Source: Przewalskia tangutica (lineage: Eukaryota; Streptophyta; Magnoliopsida; Solanales; Solanaceae). From it: a stretch of DNA of 64,000 bases. The stretch is taken from NCBI GenBank assembly GCA_029844215.1, contig CM056721.1, forward strand, positions 7,328,368 through 7,392,367. Reading direction: 5' to 3'. A model generated the notes under the pieces. It saw only the letters and a program-made list of their open reading frames with translations. It had not been told where the DNA came from and did no database searches. The position numbers were made by a program, and so were the translations under genes. This document shows positions 56,955 through 64,000 of the stretch, piece after piece; position 1 is the stretch's first letter, and every line of letters begins with the position of its first letter.

Positions 56955-57062
56955 CAACAACAACATACCCATACCCAGTAAAATCCATCTCAAAAAGATA
57001 GAATGTACGCAAACTTTCCTCCTACCTTGAGAGGTAGAAAAGTTGTTTCCGGTAGACCCTCA
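56955..57062 (-). mobile_element. RTE/TS-SINE 3' end, minus strand
   Basis: On the minus strand: ACCGGAAACAACTTTTCTAC, CTCTCAAGGTAGGAGG, TTTGCGTACATTCTATC, TTTTACTGGGTATGGGTATG and a TTGTTGTTGTTG tail, the 3' end shared by Solanaceae RTE LINEs and TS SINEs. 5' truncated. Confidence 0.75.
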
Positions 57063-57364
57063 ACATAAGGACAAGCAAATTAAAATGAGACATTTGTGCG
57101 AAAAACCCATGGAAATGTCAGGCCATAGACATAAAACCTATTGCAGAAAAGAGCAATTACACCTGTTAAGAGATTTGTCCCTGAACAAAGTTATGTTCTC
57201 ATTAACTAAAAGGATGATGCAGAGAACTAGAACATATTGAAAAATAGCACTTTACAATATATTTGAAAAATAGAACTTTACAATGAAGTAGAGAGATAGC
57301 ACCTAATCTTAACAAAATAATGCACTTTACAATATATTTGCTACAAGTATACACCAATTCATAA

Positions 57365-60364
57365 TTACAGATCACCGCGGAAGTATGGAGCACCAAAAAA
57401 TGAGCTGGAGAATGTGCCACCCACATTGGGAAAAAGGGTTAGGAAACACATCAAGAAGAGTACACAACCCCAAGCAAATCTCTCATTTCCAAGAGGGGTG
57501 ATCTCGTCTTGCGCAGGGACTTCCTCTCCACCACGGAAGAAGGTTGCAAAGAGTCCCCATGCCAGACATAGTACGCTTCCGCTTAGACCACCTATCCCTA
57601 GCAACAGGGAGGTCGCGAAAGATAACAAAGTAGCAGTGCTCCTGTCAAACATAGCTTGGGCAATGCGCCCACCTTCTAGTCTTCCACATGGCAAGAGGTT
57701 TAAAGAGGTAACAACCATTCCTGCAAAAGAATGACCACATTGAGGTGATGTAGTGGAGCAAATTCCTTCTTACTAATTTCCGGGTAAAGTGTACATTGTT
57801 TTTGTCTTTTTCCGTTCACCAAGGCTAGGTCAGATGGAAAGAAATCATGAAACTCTAGAAGTGTACATTTCATTGTGTGTAAAAATAGTGGAAGAAGAGC
57901 ATGCATAATAGGGGTATCTAATTCAAGACAGGGGAAGAGATACAAGTAAATTGATTCTCTTTTTCTTATGTTATGTCTTTTACTTCTCCTAAAGCCTAAA
58001 AAGGAACTACAGATTTTAATTCTTTACCTAAAACAAGTGAAATTAACCGTAACTAGGATATTGCTTGTGGAGAAGATCAGAAAGGTGTCCAGCCATACAG
58101 AATAAGCACAGCTATCTTGCTAATTCACCTCAGAAAGGGCATGGATTTTCACATTATTGAATGCTCCTTGTTTATCGTGAACGCTAAAAGGGTTTTTTTC
58201 TGTTTAGGAACAGATGCATAAATGGAATCAAATGCTTTGAGGTCACACTATAAATTACTGTATGAAGTCAGCACAAAAACAAAAAACTTAAAAACAAATT
58301 TCGAGAAGCTCACCTAAAAGTCCAGCAAAAGCAAGGGGATCAACAGGAACTCCCACACCTTCAACAGCGTAAGGCAGCACATTCCCAAGGTCATCAGTAT
58401 ATGGCCCAACAACGTATTGAATGAAGGAGAACAAGGGATTATTATAAAAGAACTGAGGTCTTATAAACCTGAAAAAAGAAGAGAGGACAGTAAGCAGAAG
58501 TAATATAGAAAAAGACTGCAGAAGAAGCAGGACAATCAAATTAATAAAATGAAGTAGACAAGTATGATATGCTTGAATTTTTCAAAATGGCATATCAAAT
58601 TTGCATTCCATATGGAGGTGTGTATGAGACAGAAATTACTCTAGTGAAATGCATCATTTTAAGGAAGGACAAATAATCACTTACAGTGCATTGTCGCCTC
58701 CATTAAAGCTTCCATCAGCAACGAAAGCAGCAACTGCAAGTAATAGTGATGTCAAGTATGCACTTGCCGTGCGAGCAACTGGAATATCAAATAGAGCCTT
58801 TTTATTTGGTAGCAGGGACTCATAGTTATTCATAACACCAAGGCACCCAGTCCAATTGGATGGAACCAGAAAAGATGGACTAAGTTTGACACCATAGCGC
58901 ACAGCAGTTACTCTTGTGGTTACCTGCCATGCATCAAGAAACACAGCAACTATTAACCAAACCACAGACATCAGAAGTTTGTTGTGGACAGAATGGATAC
59001 TTCTAAAATACTCGAAAGCTTCCCTATTAATACCTATAGCGACAAAATTTATGTACTTTATAAAGTTCACTAGTTCAGTACTTCATGGCATCATATTCCG
59101 ACCAACTTAAAAATATGCTAAGTGGTAAGTTGCATTTAGTTTAGATCTGATCAGACATTTTTATAAAAAATCAGTTTTTCATATTCAGCATATAAAATGT
59201 CTATAATAAAAATACTGAACTCCACGCGACATATCATGTCAATCCACTAGTACGGAATGCACTACAGAGCTTACAATTACTTTATGCTTGATTGTATCTG
59301 AAGGTCAAAAGTTTATTGATCTTTATGTTGTATCAATAGCTGAAACGAGACTTCAGAAGAAAATTTCATTTACATGGCCAAAAAGAAATTCTTAGAAATC
59401 AAATATATTACATATTTCTGACATTCACAAAAAGCAAACTTGAGATTTGATTTAAAGCTTTCATGAGATTTAGCAATCAACTCACACGATTTAATGGAGA
59501 AATATGCATACCTCTGAAACTCCCAAAATGGTCAAGAAGCCACCAAAGAGAGGTACAACATTGGCCAAGTAATCGTCAATCGTAGCATCAGGCTTAAGGA
59601 AGAAACCACTGGTCAGAGTTATAGTGCCAAAAGTTGTTACGGCCAAAGCTACCGCACTGATGTAACCCCAAGGAGTACTTAATTTGGTTGATTCGAATTG
59701 AAGATCTATCTCTGACTTGGGTTGTACCACACAAGCCTGAAGACGAAAAAAAGATCATCAACAATATTTGTCATTTACACAGGCAACCAAGTGAAATATT
59801 TACTAAAAGCATCAGAAATGACACATGTTAATCTTTTTCTCCACACAAATAAATGAATCTCACGTGACTATCAAAGAATACATACTGTAACGAATGAAAC
59901 TCAGTACTGTAACGAATGAAACTCAGGAGGTTCATTACAAAGAATTATTATTCTAACACATCAACTACACCTTTTATTTTCTATATACTAATGTCCTCCT
60001 AAGTTGATGTTTTCTCCACAATCAATACATCATGTAAAGGATCACAAGCACTAAACTGAAGTAGCAAACATCCTCAACTAACCATAATGTAGTCCATTCG
60101 CAGAAGCCGTTATTAGTGCAGAAAAAAACAAAACAAAAATTATCTTTTTAAACATCTAAAGCATACCTGCTTTACAATGTCATCCGTCTTTTCCTCCATA
60201 AACCACAAGACGACCTCCCTTCCAGCAGCATCTGATAACTTCTTCTCCAATTTGGGTATTACTTCATCAATAGGCCTCCTCAAGCTTCCAATAAAAATTC
60301 CCCCATCTCCAAATCTCCTCACATCAGTCGCGAAGAACGTGTCAAAGCCAAAGCAATTCCTTAG
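57365..60364 (-). CDS. EGY3: EGY3, chloroplast site-2-protease homologue without catalytic HExxH (3' exons)
   Basis: Five exons on the minus strand: 60364-60167, 59736-59512, 58923-58685, 58468-58314 and 57720-57365 (TAA), all with canonical GT-AG borders and continuous phase, giving 390 residues. The order is a soluble DVRRFGDGGIFIGSLRRPID segment, membrane segments from WGYISAVALAVTTFG (about residue 88), LGVSEVTTRVTAVRYGVKLS where an S2P would have HExxH, then VPSNWTGCLGVMNNYESLLP and the second motif NLLPCGRLEGGRIAQAMF (about 279), ending FFGAPYFRGDL. This wording and the missing zinc ligands fit EGY3 rather than EGY1/EGY2. In Arabidopsis EGY3 is a plastid membrane pseudoprotease linked to heat and oxidative stress. 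The first ~180 residues (transit peptide and N-domain) are not found; the next upstream sequence is a MITE piece and a Copia element, so the remaining exons are either beyond the window or lost. Confidence 0.9.
59883..59927. repeat. 22-bp tandem duplication in EGY3 intron
   Basis: TACTGTAACGAATGAAACTC plus AG occurs twice in direct succession. Intronic, no evident role. Confidence 0.8.
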
Positions 60365-60474
60365 CTGCCATAGAAAATTTATACAAACATCAGATACACC
60401 GAAAATTTGTTCTAAGACAATGAAGTAACTATTAACAAGTACAACATAACAACTAAGCAGAAACGGCTAACCAT

Positions 60475-60548
60475 GTACTCCATCTGTTTCAATTTATGTG
60501 GTACCTTTGGATTAACTGCAATTTTACATATGCCTTTTAAATGTTTTT
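60475..60548. mobile_element. 5' fragment of a Stowaway-type MITE
   Basis: TACTCCATCTGTTTCAATTT then ATGTGGTACC is the common Solanaceae MITE left end. The right end is absent; Copia LTR sequence follows, so the Copia probably inserted into it. Confidence 0.6.
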
Positions 60549-60730
60549 GTAAACGTGTATATTATAGAAACAATTGTATCCCTATCCATAATTAGAATAT
60601 TTCCATATATTGTGTAAATATAATTATGGTAAGACTAGAATTCATCTTTTGTATAGGCTTAGGACTCCTATTGTATAGGGGATGAATATTGTACTCTATA
60701 TATACTTTGATATTAATGAGAAGACTTCCA
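60549..60730 (+). repeat. 5' LTR of the right-edge Copia
   Basis: Right end GAAGACTTCCA at 60730 abuts the primer site; TATATATACTTTG (60697) is a probable TATA box. The left end is uncertain between 60549 and 60575. Confidence 0.6.
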
Positions 60731-60744
60731 TGGTATCAAAAGCC
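60731..60744 (+). other. Primer-binding site
   Basis: TGGTATCAAAAGCC directly after the LTR matches the 3' end complement of initiator Met tRNA with one mismatch (A for G at the ninth base). Confidence 0.85.
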
Positions 60745-60868
60745 TAAACTCCAAAACCCTAGAAAATTTCTTCCAAACCGGCGGCACCACCCCCCTCCCA
60801 CGGAGCCGCGGTTCCCTTCTTATCTTCAAGAAATTTCCTGAGTTTTCTTTTCTTCCTCTCTTCTCTAA

Positions 60869-61698
60869 ATGGATACTCAGGATTACTCTTCTGATTTTGA
60901 CGCTTCTACCTCCACAAATTCCACCACCACGTCGTCATCTTCTTTTCATCCCGCTCTAACTATTTCCAACATCAACAATTATATTCCCATTCTTCTTGAT
61001 CAGAAAAACAGTCAGTATTCTCCTTGGGTTGAACTGTTTCGTAATCACGCATGTCTCTATAACGTGCTTGATTACATCGACGACACTATTCCGCGCCCTC
61101 CGGAGGTTGATGAGTCTACTTGGCGTCGTCTAGACGCCGGCGTCAAACAACGGATTTATGATAGTATTTCTCAGGATCTTCTTCTTACTATCATGAAATC
61201 TGGCGCCACCGCCCGTGATTTATGGAACCGCTTGAAGGAAATCTTTCAAGATAACAAGCACACGCGTGCGGTGTATTTGGAGGAACAATTAACAATACAC
61301 ACCTTGAAAACTTCTCCAACATGACTGAATACCGCAGACAGTTGAAACTACTGGCGGCGCCTGTCTCGGACACTAAGATGGTGTTGCAATTGATTGCAGG
61401 CCTTCCCAAATGTGACTATGATACGTTAGCCACCATGATTCAACAGGCAGATCTACTTCTCAGTTTTAACAAAGCTCGCTCGCAGTTATTTCTCGAAGAG
61501 ACTCGACGTGCTAATCAGGATGAGCACAATCAGAAGACATTAGCTGTCGAAACGCGCCCTCAAGATCCAACGCCGTCAGAAAACTCTCAACCGCAGCAGG
61601 GACGCGGTGGAAAGGGTGGCAAGGGCCGCGACAAAGGAGGCCGTGGTCGTAGCGGGCGAAGCGCGGCGCAAAAGAAGCGAATGTGGCCCGCAGAATAA
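60869..61698 (+). pseudogene. Copia gag polyprotein (frameshifted)
   Basis: ATG at 60869 starts MDTQDYSSDFDASTSTN. It has FHPALTISNINNYIPILLDQ, YSPWVELFRNHACLYNVLD and ATARDLWNRLKEIFQDN, and stops at 61324 after a frameshift. The second frame from 61318 goes on with TEYRRQLKLLAAPVSDTKMV and LQLIAGLPKCDYDTLATM and a Gly/Arg/Lys-rich tail, ending at 61698. The CCHC zinc knuckle normally found here is not visible; a GC-rich stretch (61600-61690) stands in its place. Confidence 0.85.
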
Positions 61699-61815
61699 GT
61701 TCGTGGCGCGCCTCAACGATACCATACGTCACACGGCGCGCCGCAATTCCAGTATCAACAACCCTTCCACCAGTTCTCCCACCAAGGTGTTGGGCCCCGC
61801 TCCACCGACAAGTCC

Positions 61816-62310
61816 ATGACCGCAACAAGCCCACTTACGCACGGCAGCCTGACCACTCGTCCCAAAGATGACTCCCCGAAGTTAGGTCAGGCCTTCAGCA
61901 GTCTCAACATACAACAGTCTGACAACAACTGGTATATGGACTCCGGAGCCACTTCTCACATCACCAGGACTTCAGGTAATATTCCCAAACTGTTTGGTTT
62001 AAAGCATCCTCAATTTGTGACAGTTGGTAGTGGCCACCGCATTCCAGTAAAGGGTTTTGGTACATCATACACACCACCTTCTAATCTATTTCCACTTCAA
62101 AATACCCTATATGCCCCACATGTCATTAAGAATCTAATCTCTATCCGCAAATTCACTCGTAATAATTCTGTCTCTGTTGATTTTGACCCTTTTGGTTTTA
62201 CTGTGAAGGATCTTCATACAGGGACACCTCTAACGAGATGCAATATCACGGGGATCTATATCCATTCACTCCCACCTCCGCTGCCAGATCTAGTTCTCCC
62301 GTCTCTCTAG
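61816..62310 (+). pseudogene. Copia aspartic protease (intact frame segment)
   Basis: LGQAFSSLNIQQSDNNWYMD then SGATSHITRTSGN contains the catalytic DSG, followed by FVTVGSGHRIPVKGFG and VIKNLISIRKFTRNN and SVDFDPFGFTVKD. Catalytic residues are intact, but gag upstream is in another frame and the next domain is frameshifted near 62240-62310. Confidence 0.85.
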
Positions 62311-63075
62311 CGGCCATTTCTTCTTCAACATGGCATAATAGACTTGGTCATCCAAGAGCTCCAGTTTTTAGTTTTCTTAGAGACAATAATTTCATTACTT
62401 GTAATGGGAAGCTTTCCCAAACTGCGTTTCTTGTTTTTTAGGCAAACATGCTCGTTTTCCATTTAAATCATCTACTAGTATACTTTTGCACCTTTTGATA
62501 TTGCCGATTTATGGACATCACCCGTTGCTAGTTCTCTCGGTCATAAATACTATCTTATCTTACTAGATGATTTTTCTCACTTTGTTTGGTTGTATCCTCT
62601 CAAATTTAAATCGGAAGTGTTTGCCAAATTTCTTGAGTTTCGAATATTTATTCAAACACAGTTTGAAAAAGGTATAAAATCTTTTCAGTGGGATAATGGC
62701 CGTGAATGCAATAACTCTATGTTTCACCGCTTTTGTACCAATAATGGCATGGTCTTTCGCTTCTCCTGCCCCCACACCTCCCTACAAAACGATAAAGCTG
62801 AGAGAATCATCCGCACCATTAACAATATGATTCGCACTCTATTGATTCATGCTTCCCTACCTCCGTCCTTCTGGGTCTATGCTGCTAAAATGTCAGAATA
62901 CGTTCTCAATATTCTCCCAACTAGCACCCTTCACAATATGACCCCTACCGAAATCCTCTATCATAGAGTCTCCTCTTATGATCATCTCCGGATATTCGGT
63001 TGTCTATGCTATCCTAACCTTGCCTCAACTGCCCCTCACAAACTAGCCCCCGGTCCACTCCATGTGTCTACCTAG
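62311..63075 (+). pseudogene. Copia gag-pre-integrase and integrase (frameshifted)
   Basis: STWHNRLGHPRAPVF (62325), then a break near 62450-62490. Integrase: FDIADLWTSPVASSLG with first Asp, IKSFQWDNGRECNNSMFHRF with second Asp (Cys of the usual QCDN is Trp) and NDKAERIIRTINN with the Glu. It ends HLRIFGCLCYPNLAS and stops at 63075, shortly before the family end. Confidence 0.85.
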
Positions 63076-63600
63076 GCTTCCCGCCGAACCATAGGGGCTA
63101 TCTATGCTATGAATTGTCCTCTCGTCAGATCCACATCTCTCGTCACGTCACATTCGACGAGACCACATTGTCATTTTCGAATCTTAAACAGTTTCAAAAA
63201 CCGGATTACTCTTTTCTTGACGAGTCTGTCATCTCTTCCATCATCCTCAGTCAACTAGAGCATAGCACTGCCGCGGATTGGCGTCGGCCGCGCCGAGTCG
63301 GCCGCGACGCAAAACTCTGCGACGAGTTCCTACTTCACGCGTTGGCGGCGCGGCCGGTCTTGGCCGCGGCCGAAACTTCGAGAGGTGCATTAGTCCTCGT
63401 GGCCGCGCCGATCACGGCGCCCACGGCCGCGACGGCTCGCTTCCAAAGACCGCGATCGCGATCACGGCAGTGGTGCCTCACATGGCGTCGGCCCTCGCCT
63501 CCATATCCAACAAATCCTCCGCGGAGCCTCCCACTATCCCCACTCACCAAATGAAAACTCGTGCAAGCATGAAATCTTGAACCAAAGTCCATTTAACATG
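63076..63600 (+). pseudogene. Copia hinge with CpG-rich island
   Basis: Starts with QIHISRHVTFDETTLSFS (conserved just after integrase). 63270-63500 is very rich in GCCGCG/CGGCC words, quite unlike the flanks, and codes for no known fold. Confidence 0.6.
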
Positions 63601-63639
63601 CGCGCCAAACCATTTCACCATTCCCAAGAACCCATATTG

Positions 63640-64000
63640 GTCAAACAAGACCCTAATTGGAATGCGGCTATGTCGAGGAATTGATGCTTTAACTAAACAT
63701 CACACGTGGGATCTAGTACTGCACTGAGGGTGAATGTGATTCGTTGTCTGTGCTATTTCACAAATTCGCAGCGATGGGAATTTTGAGAGGTATAAGACAC
63801 GACTTGTGGCTAATGACACAAATCAGCATGAGGGCATTGATTGTGGTGAGACCTTCAGCCCGGTTGTCAAACCGGCTACTATCCGCACAGTTTTGAGCAT
63901 TTCCATGGGCAAACACTGGCCAATCCATCAGCTTGATGTGAAAAATGCATTCTTACATGGGGATCTGAGAAAGCGATCTACGTCATCACCGCCAGGGTTC
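63640..64000 (+). pseudogene. Copia reverse transcriptase, N-terminal part
   Basis: GNFERYKTRLVAND, CGETFSPVVKPATIRTVLSI and WPIHQLDVKNAFLHGDL are RVT_2 motifs; the RT continues beyond the right edge. At least one frame break lies near 63720 (stops at 63726 and 63732). Confidence 0.85.

Larger units (their letters stand above)
60549..64000 (+). mobile_element. Copia retrotransposon, 5' part, running off the window
   Basis: 5' LTR (ending CA at 60730), primer-binding site, gag (60869 on), protease, integrase, hinge and the start of RT in normal Copia order on the plus strand. Better preserved than the other copies but with frameshifts in gag, before integrase and in RT. Same family as the remnants at 28944 and 49051 by protein similarity. 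Confidence 0.9.

Noticed and set aside
1..64000. Endogenous pararetrovirus sequence, common in Solanaceae
   Set aside because: All recognised RT, RNase H and integrase segments are Copia, Gypsy, L1 or RTE type; no movement-protein or caulimovirid-like segment was recognised.

Overview
This window is plant nuclear DNA, most probably from a nightshade (Solanaceae); the genus cannot be fixed. It is AT-rich, its genes have introns, and it carries several repeat types typical of that family: TS-type tRNA-derived SINEs, RTE LINE ends with TTG tails, long LTRs beginning TGTCGCGCCC, and Gypsy LTRs beginning TGTTACACC or TGTTATACC. Well over half of the window is transposable-element sequence, much of it nested.

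Layout. 1-9969 is a four-deep nest: an Ogre/Tat-like LTR in a reversed Tekay/Del-like LTR, in an Athila Gypsy element, in a decayed Copia element. 9970-12700 holds an intact histone H4 gene (11239-11550) with a histone-type promoter and remnants of a broken tandem duplication. 12985-17550 has an RTE 3' end, two SINEs with clear target-site duplications, and a reversed Copia gag remnant. 17551-21907 is an LTR split by a perfect solo LTR (target duplication aaaga). 22102-24875 holds MITEs, a hAT-type element and a short 61-residue gene. 25086-25690 is an RTE LINE end. 26808-40675 is a decayed nuclear gene on the minus strand for an RsmE-type 16S rRNA methyltransferase. Its largest intron (about 11.3 kb) carries a 5'-truncated L1, split by a Copia, which is in turn split by an Ogre-like solo LTR and carries a scrap of plastid 23S rDNA. 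42012-44363 has three SINEs around a phytosulfokine precursor gene (43522-43965, minus). 46501-48272 is an LTR with an aattg target duplication. 49051-53748 is a reversed Copia remnant split by a 3.0 kb solo LTR. 54849-56081 has two hAT non-autonomous elements and a Stowaway MITE. 57365-60364 (minus) is the 3' part of EGY3, a chloroplast site-2-protease homologue without the catalytic HExxH. 60549-64000 is a younger but broken Copia running off the right edge.

The four plausible functional genes (H4, the small 61-residue gene, PSK, EGY3) are unrelated and independently transcribed. The rest is a record of insertion, LTR-LTR recombination, self-insertion and decay. I did not find a new multigene system. 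The most instructive items are the decayed RsmE gene with its matryoshka intron, the plastid rDNA scrap inside a Copia, the head-to-head LTR fragments in two Copia remnants, and the broken H4 duplication.
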